DNA of 64,000 nucleotides from an uncultured Oscillospiraceae bacterium (GTDB lineage Bacteria; Bacillota; Clostridia; Oscillospirales; Oscillospiraceae): positions 124,001 to 188,000 of the forward strand of contig CAKTKU010000002.1 in NCBI GenBank assembly GCA_934572335.1, written 5' to 3'. Both the position numbers and the translations under genes were made by a program. The notes beneath the pieces were generated by a model. That model worked only from the letters and a program-made list of their open reading frames with translations, made no database searches and was not told the origin of the DNA. Positions 35,167 to 44,563 of this stretch are shown here, one piece after another. Positions within the stretch are counted from its first letter, which is position 1. Each line of letters starts with the position of its first letter.

Positions 35167-36297
35167 TTACAAAGCGCTCTCCAGCACCTTCGCGATCCTC
35201 ACGCCGACGGCGTCCGGCGAAAAGCGCTCACGCGCGCGGCGCGCTATGGCGGCTTTATCATATTTCTGAACATCCTCGCAGACGCTCAGCATTGCCTCGG
35301 CAAGGCCGTCCACGTCGTCCACATTGATCATGAGTCCGTCCTCCGCGCCGATAAATCCCTCCGTGCCGCCGCAGCGCGTGGCGATCACCGGCACGCCGCA
35401 GCACATCGCCTCGGCATACACAACGCCAAATGTCTCATGGTGGCTGGCAAGGACGAAGCAATCGCTCTCATTGAGCTTCCGGGCAAACTCACCGCGCCGG
35501 AAATACCCGGTGCAGCGGACCTTATCCGTCAGCCCAAGCCCGGCGATCTGGCGTTTTATGTTCTCAAGCTCCGCCCCGTCGCCCATGATGGTAAGCTGAC
35601 AGTCGTCTCTCACGGCGCACACGCGCGAGAACGCGGCAACAAGCACGTCAAAGCCCTTACGGCGCTCGGCATGCCCGGCGGAGACAAATCGGAACGGCGC
35701 GCTGTCCGCCCTCGCCGCAGATTCAAAGCGGAATGTGTCCGTGTCCACAATATCATCCACGACCACAGCTTCAACGCCGGTGTACTTCTTTATCTGGGCC
35801 GCAAGTGCCGGGCTGACGGCTATAACACACGCCGCATTTTTATATACGTGATCCATAAGCGCCTTCTGCGGCGCGGCTGTCGCGTCGTCCATGAGGCTTG
35901 AGGCATGCTCCGTCACGGCGAAGGGGATATTCCGCCGTCTGCACGCCTCAACGATCGCCGCGGCAGTGTCCGCGAAATGGACGTGTACAACATCCGGGCG
36001 ACCATGCTCTTTTATAACGCGCGCGAGAAGCTTTTCAAAGCCGCGCGCCGCCAGTTTGCGGCGCAGAGTCTCCGCAACTGGCCCCATCGGGAAATTATAT
36101 TCATACACAGGAATACCGTCCAGCGCGTGGCAATACAGCCCCCACCTGCGCCAGCGGCGGAACGAGCGCATATCCAGCGCCGCGAAAACCACCTTGTTCC
36201 CGCAGCCGAAAAGCGCCTTAGCCTGATCAAGTTGGAAATTGCCGTTGCTGGGGTATTTCTCCGACGGGCAGCCGTAGGAGACTTCGAGAATATACAT
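35167..36297 (-). CDS. GT4 glycosyltransferase
   Basis: A 376-residue GT-B enzyme of the GT4 group. The C-terminal nucleotide-sugar site is clear: FRFVSAGHAERRKGFDVL, LTIMGDGAELENIK, and the EX7E motif in HHETFGVVYAEAMCCGVPV. Its last base overlaps the next upstream stop. One of four GT4 enzymes in this operon; donor and acceptor cannot be told. Confidence 0.9.
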   Translation of the reverse strand: MYILEVSYGCPSEKYPSNGNFQLDQAKALFGCGNKVVFAALDMRSFRRWRRWGLYCHALDGIPVYEYNFPMGPVAETLRRKLAARGFEKLLARVIKEHGRPDVVHVHFADTAAAIVEACRRRNIPFAVTEHASSLMDDATAAPQKALMDHVYKNAACVIAVSPALAAQIKKYTGVEAVVVDDIVDTDTFRFESAARADSAPFRFVSAGHAERRKGFDVLVAAFSRVCAVRDDCQLTIMGDGAELENIKRQIAGLGLTDKVRCTGYFRRGEFARKLNESDCFVLASHHETFGVVYAEAMCCGVPVIATRCGGTEGFIGAEDGLMINVDDVDGLAEAMLSVCEDVQKYDKAAIARRARERFSPDAVGVRIAKVLESAL

Positions 36298-37484
36298 CAG
36301 CTCTTCCCTCTCTTGTACACGTCCTCTATTATCGCCATGTACTCATCCGCCTTTTTGCTGTAATCATAGTATTTCGCTACAAACTCCACAGCGTTTCGGG
36401 AGGCTTTTTCAAGCTCCTCCGACGGGAGCTCTATTATCTCCATGAGCTTTGCGGCAAAATCGTCGACATCGTCCGGCGCGAAGAGCCAGCCGTTGCCCTC
36501 ACCCGAGCGCGCGGCGTTGAGATTGTTGTCCTCCGACAGCACCGGCACGCCGCAGGCCTCCATGTCGAAGAAATTGAGGCTCGCCTGCTTGGCGATAAGC
36601 CCCGCATCCGCCGCCTGATAAAAGCGCGCGAGCTGGGAGTATTTCTGCGTCGGGAAGCGCAGGACGCGGTACGGGCTTTCCGCCATGCGCGCCTCGACCC
36701 GCTCGCCGTATTCGCCGGTGGCGTTGCCGATGATGAGATAAACGATCTCCCGCGCGGTGTCGAGCTTGCGGTTCATCAGCTCCGCGAGCAGCATGCCGCC
36801 CTTGGATTCATCGAGCTTGCCCGCGAAGAGCACGACGAAGGCATCCTCCGCAATGCCGTTTTCGCGCCGGAACGCCGCACCCGCCGCCTTGTCCGGGTGG
36901 AACAGCAGCATATCCGAGCCGTAGGAAATCCACGGCGCGAGCGTGAGCGGCACGCCGAGGCAGCGCTCGACATAGTCGTCATCCATGGCGCGGATGACGG
37001 GTATTTTGTTTTTGATGATGATGGGCGCGATGCGGCGCTTATAGTACGCGCGGTAGAGCTTTCGCAAAGGGTTTTGCGACGCCATCTCGACCATGTGGTT
37101 ATCCATGACGATGGGGCAGTCAAACGCCTTGAGATGGCGCAGTATCCACATACCTGCGGCGGTGTCGTTGCCGTGGACATACAGCACGTCCGGATGCAGG
37201 GAGTTGACGAGCCTTGCGAGGTTATCCCTGAAAATCGCGCGCCCGCTGACATACGCCCATATGGGGCGGCGGATGATCTGCACACCGTAGCGCTCGGAAT
37301 ACTCCCGGTCGCGCGCGGTGATATTGTCGCGCCCGAAAAAGCTCGTGAGATAATCGGGCATACGGTCAAGCTCGGCGGTGAGGATCACCGTCTCATGCCC
37401 CATGCGGGCAAAGTATTTGGAGAGGATATTTATCTTGTACCCCGCGTCGGGGTGAAAGAAATCCTCAAGCTGTACGATCTTCAT
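36297..37484 (-). CDS. GT4 glycosyltransferase
   Basis: A 395-residue GT4-type protein. The start MKIVQLEDFFHPDAGYKINIL is the usual N-terminal loop, and VVLFAGKLDESKGGMLLAEL and FFDMEACGVPVLSEDNN mark the C-terminal donor site. The ATG of the next gene downstream overlaps its stop. Specificity unknown. Confidence 0.88.
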   Translation of the reverse strand: MKIVQLEDFFHPDAGYKINILSKYFARMGHETVILTAELDRMPDYLTSFFGRDNITARDREYSERYGVQIIRRPIWAYVSGRAIFRDNLARLVNSLHPDVLYVHGNDTAAGMWILRHLKAFDCPIVMDNHMVEMASQNPLRKLYRAYYKRRIAPIIIKNKIPVIRAMDDDYVERCLGVPLTLAPWISYGSDMLLFHPDKAAGAAFRRENGIAEDAFVVLFAGKLDESKGGMLLAELMNRKLDTAREIVYLIIGNATGEYGERVEARMAESPYRVLRFPTQKYSQLARFYQAADAGLIAKQASLNFFDMEACGVPVLSEDNNLNAARSGEGNGWLFAPDDVDDFAAKLMEIIELPSEELEKASRNAVEFVAKYYDYSKKADEYMAIIEDVYKRGKS

Positions 37485-37499
37485 GTTCTGCCTCTCCGC

Positions 37500-38648
37500 T
37501 CAGCGGAATTTCTTTTTCTCAACGCCGAGGGCGCGCAGCACCACCGTGCCGAGCTGAATGATGCCCCAGCTGTTTTTATAATCGGCAAAGGTCCTGTTCT
37601 CGCCGTCGATGAGCGCTTGCAGCGCTTCCGCGCTCATGCCGAGCTTCTGAGAAATATACTCAAGGTCGGCATGCATGGTCTCCGCGTCGTAGCCGGGTGT
37701 TTCCAGCTCACGCAGCGCTTCGTCGCGCGTTTTTGTGCCGACGAGTATCTCATTGGAGAGATAGCACTTTCTCTTGTCATAGCCGAACTTGTGCGGCAGG
37801 TAATAACCCTCGTAAAAGCGGGTGAACACGTCCTCATAGTGCTTGTTGGCATACGCCTCCCAGCCGAAGCGCTCCGTGAGGAAGGCCTTGACCTTTTCCT
37901 TGTTGTACTCCACCATGTCCAGCGGGGCGACGCGCTTCATGCCCTTGAAAATGGGGTAATAAAGGCGGTACTTTATCATGCTGCACATGGGGAATTTCTC
38001 AAGCTTCATCGTGCCGAAGCGGCGCTGAATGTCCTTTATTAGACGCAGATCGTTCTGATACACCCACTCTATCGGCGGGCGGATGCACTCGGTGGCGCTG
38101 TTCGCGCCGGTGAGCACGTATTTTATGCCGTGGCTGACGGCGTAGTTATAAAGCCCCGCGAAGATGGCGTGATCCTGCGGCAGGTCCTGATACGGCACCT
38201 GCGATTTGAAGAACGCGATCTGCAGATCGCGCATCTCGTCCCAGTCGACGACCTCGGTGTACACGTCGAGACCAAGCCCCTCGGTGATGCGCCTGATATT
38301 GTCGTCCGCGACCTTGAGGTTCCAGCCCGTGTCGCACACATAGCACAGGGGATTGAGCCCCATGAGCTCCTTTGCGACATAGCAGAGGTACGAGCTGTCC
38401 ACGCCGCCGGAGAGTCCGATGATGCAGTTATACTTCTGCCCGGCGGTATTGCGCTTTATCTCCTCCGCCGTGCGCTGCAAAAGCGTCTTGTCCTCAAGCT
38501 TTGCCCGCCACGCGGGATAGATATTTTTGTGATAGTCGTTGCAGTAGTCGCACACGCCGTTTTCGTCAAAGACGATCTTGCTGTCGGTGGTGTCCATGAC
38601 GCAGCAGGTGCAGCGCTGGAACTTGCGCTCGGTTCTTGTCTTGCTCAT
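37500..38648 (-). CDS. N-acetyl sugar amidotransferase (WbpG/PseA-like)
   Basis: A 382-residue ATP pyrophosphatase. An N-terminal zinc-like cysteine set (CTCC then CDYC) precedes the PP-loop GLSGGVDSSYLC, and NSATECIRPPIEWVYQN fits the family. Such enzymes turn an acetamido group on a nucleotide sugar into an amidine using ammonia supplied by HisH- and HisF-like partners. Neither partner is in the window, so ammonia supply is open. The likely target is one of the three acetamido sugars of this operon. Confidence 0.88.
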   Translation of the reverse strand: MSKTRTERKFQRCTCCVMDTTDSKIVFDENGVCDYCNDYHKNIYPAWRAKLEDKTLLQRTAEEIKRNTAGQKYNCIIGLSGGVDSSYLCYVAKELMGLNPLCYVCDTGWNLKVADDNIRRITEGLGLDVYTEVVDWDEMRDLQIAFFKSQVPYQDLPQDHAIFAGLYNYAVSHGIKYVLTGANSATECIRPPIEWVYQNDLRLIKDIQRRFGTMKLEKFPMCSMIKYRLYYPIFKGMKRVAPLDMVEYNKEKVKAFLTERFGWEAYANKHYEDVFTRFYEGYYLPHKFGYDKRKCYLSNEILVGTKTRDEALRELETPGYDAETMHADLEYISQKLGMSAEALQALIDGENRTFADYKNSWGIIQLGTVVLRALGVEKKKFR

Positions 38649-38664
38649 AGTTCACACTCCCATA

Positions 38665-39858
38665 TCAAAGCATTTCGCAATAGATCGCGTTGTAACGCTC
38701 ATACATCTGTTCCCCGGAGAAGCGCTCGCGCAGGGGCGAAAATGCCTCCGGCGCGGGAGGATCGGCGAGAAAAGCCATGACGCTCTCCCTCAGCGCCGCG
38801 ATGTCGCCGGGTGCGGTGAAGCGTCCGACAGGCGCGGGCGCGGTCTCTGCCGTGCCGCCCGCGGCAAAGCCAGCCACGGGCGTGCCGCAGCACACCGCCT
38901 CCAGACAGGTCGTCGGGAAATTCTCCATTGCGGAGCATATCACGAACACGTCCGCCATTGAGTAATACTCCGCCAGCTCCTGCTGGTTCTCGGTGCGCCC
39001 CATGGCGATGACGTTCGTCGGGAACTCCTCCGTGAGGTCATCCACGCCGATGAGGATAAACTTCACATGCTCATCCTTCATGCTCTCCGCGAGACGCAGC
39101 ACGTCCCGCCCGCCCTTGCGCGCGTCCATCATATACGGCGCGACGGCGAGCACGACCTTCTCATCCGTGAGGGAGTGCCGCGCCCTGAGATGCGCAGAAT
39201 CGCGCGGGCGGAAGAGCGCGGTGTCGATGCCGTTCGGCACGACGCGCACGTCGTACTCCCCTCCCAAAAACGACCGGCGCACCCGCTCCGCCAGCCACTC
39301 GGACGGCGTGCAGACCAGCATGCGCTGCCCCTTGAGCAGCGCGCGCTTTTCGCGCCACATCTTCGCCGTGAAGTCAAAGAACATGGTCCTGGGGTACTCG
39401 CCAAGCTGCGGGCACTCGCCGCAGCCGGTCTGCCAGCGGTCACAGGAATTTGCAAAGCCGCACTTGCCGGTATAGGCAAACTCACAGTGGAACGTATACA
39501 CCAGCGGGATATTTTTCGCGCGGATATACTCAAAAAGCGGCTTTAAGTTGACAAAATACGCATGAGGCTCATGCAGGTGCACGATATCCGGCATGAAGCT
39601 GTCCATAAAGCGCAGCAGCCGCCGCGTGGAGAAGAAGGAATAGCACCCCGTCAGCCCCGTCACGCGCGTGAGCGCGGCGTGAAGCGCCGTCTCCCAGTCG
39701 AGACCGAACTTGAGGATATTCTCCTCCTCAACATTCTTTCCCCGGCCGTAGCATACGGCCGCCTCGTCCCCGTGTGATCTGACCTCGGTATAGAGCTTAT
39801 AGACGATCTTGCCGGTGCTGCCGGATTTGCAGACCGAGTCGATATACAAAATGCGCAT
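38665..39858 (-). CDS. GT4 glycosyltransferase with cysteine cluster
   Basis: A 397-residue GT4 protein. After the N-terminal LYIDSVCKSGSTGKIVYKLY it has a cysteine-rich acceptor-side segment (CEFAYTGKCGFANSC, then GCGECPQLGEYP) seen in some WcaC-like enzymes. The donor site is in MENFPTTCLEAVCCGTPVAGF with EX7E spacing. Specificity unknown. Confidence 0.88.
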   Translation of the reverse strand: MRILYIDSVCKSGSTGKIVYKLYTEVRSHGDEAAVCYGRGKNVEEENILKFGLDWETALHAALTRVTGLTGCYSFFSTRRLLRFMDSFMPDIVHLHEPHAYFVNLKPLFEYIRAKNIPLVYTFHCEFAYTGKCGFANSCDRWQTGCGECPQLGEYPRTMFFDFTAKMWREKRALLKGQRMLVCTPSEWLAERVRRSFLGGEYDVRVVPNGIDTALFRPRDSAHLRARHSLTDEKVVLAVAPYMMDARKGGRDVLRLAESMKDEHVKFILIGVDDLTEEFPTNVIAMGRTENQQELAEYYSMADVFVICSAMENFPTTCLEAVCCGTPVAGFAAGGTAETAPAPVGRFTAPGDIAALRESVMAFLADPPAPEAFSPLRERFSGEQMYERYNAIYCEML

Positions 39859-39860
39859 GG

Positions 39861-41045
39861 TCAGAATTTTCTCCAGACCATCTTATCCACGACGCCCGTG
39901 TAGGACTGGATGATCTTCACGACCTTGGAGGAGACGTTTTCCTCCACATAGTCCGGCACGGGGACGCCGAGATCGCCGTTTTGGTTCATGGCGACGGCGG
40001 TGTCCACCGCCTGCAGAAGCGATTTTTCGTCAATGCCCGCCAGCACGAAGCAGCCCTTGTCCAGCGCCTCCGGGCGCTCGGTGCTCGTGCGGATGCAGAC
40101 GGCGGGGAACGCGTGCCCCACGGAGAGGAAAAAGCTGCTCTCCTCCGGCAGTGTGCCGCTGTCCGAGACGACGGCAAAGGCGTTCATCTGCAAGGCGTTA
40201 TAGTCGAAAAAGCCGAGCGGCTCATGCCGGATGACGCGCTTATCAAGCGCAAACCCGCTCGCCGCGAGGCGCTTTGCCGAGCGCGGATGGCAGGAATAGA
40301 GTATCGGCATGTCGTACTTCTCCGCCATTTTGTTGATGGCGGTAAAGAGAGAGGTAAAGTTCCTCTCGGTGTCTATATTCTCCTCCCGGTGCGCGGAGAG
40401 CAGGATGTATCTGCCCTTTTCCAGCCCAAGGCGGGAGTGTATATCCGATTTTTCTATATTTCCAAGGTTTTTGTGCAGAACCTCCGCCATGGGCGAACCC
40501 GTGACATATGTGCGCTCCTTCGGCAGCCCGCACTCGATGAGATAGCGGCGGGCATGCTCGGAATAGGCGAGGTTGACGTCAGAAATAATGTCGACGATGC
40601 GGCGGTTCGTCTCCTCCGGCAGGCACTCGTCCTTGCAGCGGTTGCCGGCCTCCATATGGAAGATGGGAATGTGCAGGCGCTTTGCCGCGATGGCGGAGAG
40701 GCAGGAGTTCGTATCGCCGAGGATCAAAAGCGCGTCCGGGCGTATCTCGCTCATGAGCTTATATGAGCAGTTGATAATGCTGCCCACGGTCTCGCCGAGG
40801 TCGCCGCCCGCCGCGTTCATATATACCTCCGGCGCGTCAATGCCGAGGTCGCGGAAGAACACGCCGTTGAGGTTGTAGTCATAGTTCTGCCCGGTGTGGG
40901 CGAGTATGCAGTCAAAGTACGTGCGGCATTTGCCGATGACCGCCGCGAGGCGGATGATCTCCGGCCGCGTGCCGACGATGATGAGGAGCTTCAATCTCCC
41001 GTCGTTTTTGAAATGTATATCCGAATAGTCCAACTCTATGCTCAT
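39861..41045 (-). CDS. capG: UDP-L-FucNAc-forming 2-epimerase (CapG/WbjD/FnlC-like)
   Basis: A 394-residue homologue of the GlcNAc 2-epimerase, with LLIIVGTRPEIIRLA, LGDTNSCLSAI, FHMEAGNRCKDECLPEETNR and LSAHREENIDTERNF. The NR(C)-D-LPEE-NR block differs from WecB and is typical of CapG/FnlC, which turns UDP-2-acetamido-2,6-dideoxy-L-talose into UDP-L-FucNAc. It lies directly after CapF- and CapE-like genes in the order E-F-G, the order known in Staphylococcus capsules. Confidence 0.9.
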   Translation of the reverse strand: MSIELDYSDIHFKNDGRLKLLIIVGTRPEIIRLAAVIGKCRTYFDCILAHTGQNYDYNLNGVFFRDLGIDAPEVYMNAAGGDLGETVGSIINCSYKLMSEIRPDALLILGDTNSCLSAIAAKRLHIPIFHMEAGNRCKDECLPEETNRRIVDIISDVNLAYSEHARRYLIECGLPKERTYVTGSPMAEVLHKNLGNIEKSDIHSRLGLEKGRYILLSAHREENIDTERNFTSLFTAINKMAEKYDMPILYSCHPRSAKRLAASGFALDKRVIRHEPLGFFDYNALQMNAFAVVSDSGTLPEESSFFLSVGHAFPAVCIRTSTERPEALDKGCFVLAGIDEKSLLQAVDTAVAMNQNGDLGVPVPDYVEENVSSKVVKIIQSYTGVVDKMVWRKF

Positions 41046-41047
41046 AT

Positions 41048-42247
41048 CTATATCTCCTCGAAGAACGTGTCCGGCTTTGCCGGGTCAAAGCACTCGTTCG
41101 CCCACATCACGGTGACAAGGTCGTCCGTATCGGAAAGATTGATGATGGAATGCGTATACCCCGGCAGCATATGCACCGCCTGTATCCGCTCGCCGCTCAC
41201 CTCAAACTCCATGACCTCGTCCGTGCCTATCTTCCGCTCGCGGATAAGGCCGTGCCCCGCCACGACGATGAACAGCTCCCACTTGCTGTTGTGCCAGTGC
41301 TGTCCCTTGGTGATGCCGGGCTTGGAGATGTTCACGCTCACCTGCCCGCACTTTGCGGTGCGGATAAGCTCGGTAAAGCTGCCGCGCGGGTCGGTGTTCA
41401 TTTCCAGGTCATACGCCGCCTTTTCCGGCGGAAGATAGCTGAGGTACGTGGAATAGAGCTTCTTTTCAAAGGAGCCTTCCGGTATCTCCGGCATGAGGTG
41501 CGTCTCGCTCTGGGTCTTGAACTCGTCCAGCAGCGCAGCAATGCGCCCGAGCGTGACCCTGTGCGTCACGGGGACATGGCAGAAGCGTCCGTCCGCGCGC
41601 GGCTCCGGCGTAAGCCCCGCGTAGTCACAGCGGTGCTCACCGCCCTCAAGCGCGGCGATAAGCTCATTTACAACATCATCTATATACACAAGCTCCAGCT
41701 CCGTCGCGGGGTCGTTGACCGTGATGGGCAGGTCGTGGGCGGTGTTATAGCAGAACGTGGCGACGGCGCTGTTGTAGTTCGGGCGGCACCACTTGCCGAA
41801 CACGTTCGGAAAGCGGTAGACGAGCACCGGCGCACCCGTGCTCTCGCCGTAGTCAAAGAACAGCTCCTCCCCCGCGAGCTTCGACCTGCCGTAGTCCGAC
41901 TCGGCGTAGCGCCCGGTGAGGCTCGCCTGTGCAGAGCTTGAGAGCATGACGGGGCAGATGCTGCCCGCACGCTTCAGCGCGTCCAGCAGCTCCCCGGCAA
42001 AGCCGCAGTTGCCCTGCATGAATTCATCCGTGTCCTTCGGGCGGTTGATGCCCGCAAGGTTGAACACGAAGTCCGCCCTGCCGCACCAGTCCGCCAGCGC
42101 GTCCGCGCCGCTTTGGCGCGTATACGCGAATATCTCTTCTATTTCAAGACCGGGATGCGTCCTGTCCTTGCCGTCGCGGATGTTTTCCAGCGCGCGGCAG
42201 AGGTTCTGCCCGACGAACCCGGCGGCGCCCGTAACAAGAATGTTCAC
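41048..42247 (-). CDS. capF: bifunctional CapF/FnlB-type reductase-epimerase
   Basis: A 399-residue two-domain protein. Residues 1 to about 250 are a short-chain reductase (ILVTGAAGFVGQNL, with SDYGRSKLAGE as the YxxxK site); the rest is a cupin (ISKPGITKGQHWHNSKWELF, then HMLPGYTHSIINLS). This pairing is specific to CapF, which acts after CapE in UDP-L-FucNAc synthesis. Confidence 0.93.
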   Translation of the reverse strand: MNILVTGAAGFVGQNLCRALENIRDGKDRTHPGLEIEEIFAYTRQSGADALADWCGRADFVFNLAGINRPKDTDEFMQGNCGFAGELLDALKRAGSICPVMLSSSAQASLTGRYAESDYGRSKLAGEELFFDYGESTGAPVLVYRFPNVFGKWCRPNYNSAVATFCYNTAHDLPITVNDPATELELVYIDDVVNELIAALEGGEHRCDYAGLTPEPRADGRFCHVPVTHRVTLGRIAALLDEFKTQSETHLMPEIPEGSFEKKLYSTYLSYLPPEKAAYDLEMNTDPRGSFTELIRTAKCGQVSVNISKPGITKGQHWHNSKWELFIVVAGHGLIRERKIGTDEVMEFEVSGERIQAVHMLPGYTHSIINLSDTDDLVTVMWANECFDPAKPDTFFEEI

Positions 42248-42272
42248 GTTCTCTCTCCCTTTCTGCCGGGCA

Positions 42273-43319
42273 TCAATACTCTATGCCCAGCTCCTCAAGC
42301 TGCTGGCGGATGTATCTGAGCGACAGCAGCTTCTCCTTCACTTCGTCGACCGTGAGCATTCTGGTGTTGTTGGAGTTGAACTCCGTCAGGTGGTTGCGCT
42401 CTACGTCGCCCTCGACGAAGTATTTATCATAGTTTAGTCCGCGCTTGTCGCACGGCACGCGGTAAAAGCTGCCCAGATCCTCCGCCTTGGCGCACTCCTC
42501 ATTGGTCAGAAGCGTCTCATACATCTTCTCGCCGTGGCGTATGCCGATGACGCGGATATTGCTCTTGTCGCCGCCGAACAGCTCGCACACCGCCTCCGCC
42601 TGTGTCTGGATGGTGCAGGCGGGCGCTTTCTGCACGAGGATGTCCCCGCTCGCGCCGTTTTCGAACGCGAAGAGCACAAGGTCGACCGCCTCGTCGAGCG
42701 ACATGATGAAGCGCGTCATGCTCGGCTCCGTTATCGTTATGGGCTCGCCCTTTTTAAGCTGGTCTATCCACAGCGGGATGACGCTGCCGCGCGAGCACAT
42801 CACGTTGCCGTAGCGCGTGCAGCATATCTTCGTGCGCACGGGGTCGACCGTGCGGGACTTTGCCACGACGACCTTTTCCATCATTGCCTTGCTCGTGCCC
42901 ATGGCGTTTATGGGGTACGCCGCCTTGTCGGTGGAGAGGCATATCGCCGCTTTTACGCCCTCATCTATCGCCGCGGTGAGCACGTTGTCCGTGCCGAAGA
43001 CGTTGGTCTTCACCGCCTCCAGCGGGAAAAACTCGCACGAGGGCACCTGCTTGAGAGCCGCCGCGTGGAAGATATAGTCCACGCCGTGCATCGCGTTCTT
43101 CACCGATTGAATGTCGCGCACGTCGCCTATGTAAAACCTCAGCTTGTCGGCGTACTCCGGCATGCGCGCCTGAAAATCATGGCGCATATCGTCCTGCTTC
43201 TTCTCATCACGTGAGAATATACGTATCTCGCCTATGTCGCCGGAGATGAAGCGGTTGAGCACCGCGTTGCCGAACGAGCCTGTGCCGCCGGTTATCATCA
43301 AAGTCTTGTCCTTGAACAT
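42273..43319 (-). CDS. capE: UDP-GlcNAc 4,6-dehydratase/5-epimerase (CapE/FnlA-like)
   Basis: A 348-residue extended short-chain dehydratase: TLMITGGTGSFGNAVLNRF, IFSRDEKKQDDMRH, HAAALKQVPSCEFFPLEAV and LSTDKAAYPINAMGTSKAMM (the catalytic region, where family members have M-x3-K spacing). CapE makes the 4-keto-6-deoxy L-sugar that starts the FucNAc branch. The ATG at 43319, with GGAGAGAGGC upstream, is preferred over a longer frame to 43358. Confidence 0.93.
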   Translation of the reverse strand: MFKDKTLMITGGTGSFGNAVLNRFISGDIGEIRIFSRDEKKQDDMRHDFQARMPEYADKLRFYIGDVRDIQSVKNAMHGVDYIFHAAALKQVPSCEFFPLEAVKTNVFGTDNVLTAAIDEGVKAAICLSTDKAAYPINAMGTSKAMMEKVVVAKSRTVDPVRTKICCTRYGNVMCSRGSVIPLWIDQLKKGEPITITEPSMTRFIMSLDEAVDLVLFAFENGASGDILVQKAPACTIQTQAEAVCELFGGDKSNIRVIGIRHGEKMYETLLTNEECAKAEDLGSFYRVPCDKRGLNYDKYFVEGDVERNHLTEFNSNNTRMLTVDEVKEKLLSLRYIRQQLEELGIEY

Positions 43320-43321
43320 TT

Positions 43322-44563
43322 TCAGCCTCTCTCCGCCGCGTCCGGTCCGTTCACGCACTCGTCGAACCGGTCGAGCAGCATTTTTTTATCAAAATGGGTC
43401 TCAAAATACGCCCTTGCGTTCTTTCCGTATTCCTCTATCCGCGCGTCGCGCGCGAGCACCGCTATCGCCGCGGCGAGCGCCTTCGCGTCCCCGATGGGGC
43501 TGCACACGCCGCAGTCCGCCTCCTTCACTATCCGCTCCGTCTCGCCCGTGGCACAAGCGAGTATCGGCATGCCGCACGCCATGTACGATTGCAGCTTTGC
43601 CGGGATGGTGTTGGCAAAAAGCGGATTATTCATGAACGACACGAACGCCGCGTCGCACGCAGCGAGAAGCCCCGGTATGCTCTCGGCGCTCTGCCGCGGG
43701 ATCATCACGAACATATCCTCAACGCCGCGCTGGCGTATCTGCTCCTCGAGTGCCGCCTTGCTCCGCCCGTCGCCGACGATTACGAACGCCGCAGGTACGC
43801 CGTCCGCTTTCAGCCTAGAGGCGGTCTCGGGCAGGATGTCCAGCCCCTGCGCCTGTCCGACGTTGCCGGTGAAGGCGATCTTGAACCGGCCGTCCGCCGG
43901 GATGAGCACGCTCTTCTCCGCGCCGGGGCGGTAAAACTCCTCCGCGTACTGCGGCCAGTAGCTCACCTTTTCCCGTCCCTCCGCCATGCGCGCGCGTATC
44001 ATCTCCACAAAGCTGGGCGACGCGGCGAATATCCGGTCGCAGCGGCGGTAGATGGACCTGACCATGCGCTCTATCGGGCGCAGGACAAGGGGTGAATGTA
44101 TGCCGGTGACGATCTCGATATTCTCCGGCCAGAGATCCTGCACATAGAGCCAGCACGGGATGTGCTTACGCTCGGCGTACCACACGCCGACGAGCACCTG
44201 CGTCATCGGGGAGACCTCAAAGTTGAACACCATGTCGGCGTCCAGCCGCGTAAAGCACTTCCAAAACCAGCCCGACACCACAAACGACAGGTAGTTGAGG
44301 CACATGCCCACGGCGCTCTTCCCGCGCGCGATAAGCGGGATGCGGATAATGTCCATGCCCTCGTATTCCTCGCGCCGGTTTTTGAACAGTCCATACCCCT
44401 TGAAATACTTCCCATAGGGGTAGTTGGGTATGCCGGTGAGCACCGTTATTTTATACCCGCGCTTGACCCACTCGGCGCACATATCGTTTATGCGGAACGC
44501 CTCCGGGTAAAAATACTGGCTGACGACGAGTATATGCTTTTTTCTATGCGCCGCGTCGGTCAT
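43322..44563 (-). CDS. GT4 glycosyltransferase, WbuB-like
   Basis: A 413-residue enzyme with the WbuB-type start (ILVVSQYFYPEAFRINDM, then GIPNYPYGKYFKGYG) and LYVQDLWPENIEIV. WbuB-like proteins are known or proposed L-FucNAc transferases, which fits the UDP-L-FucNAc genes directly downstream. Donor inferred from family and context. Confidence 0.88.
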   Translation of the reverse strand: MTDAAHRKKHILVVSQYFYPEAFRINDMCAEWVKRGYKITVLTGIPNYPYGKYFKGYGLFKNRREEYEGMDIIRIPLIARGKSAVGMCLNYLSFVVSGWFWKCFTRLDADMVFNFEVSPMTQVLVGVWYAERKHIPCWLYVQDLWPENIEIVTGIHSPLVLRPIERMVRSIYRRCDRIFAASPSFVEMIRARMAEGREKVSYWPQYAEEFYRPGAEKSVLIPADGRFKIAFTGNVGQAQGLDILPETASRLKADGVPAAFVIVGDGRSKAALEEQIRQRGVEDMFVMIPRQSAESIPGLLAACDAAFVSFMNNPLFANTIPAKLQSYMACGMPILACATGETERIVKEADCGVCSPIGDAKALAAAIAVLARDARIEEYGKNARAYFETHFDKKMLLDRFDECVNGPDAAERG

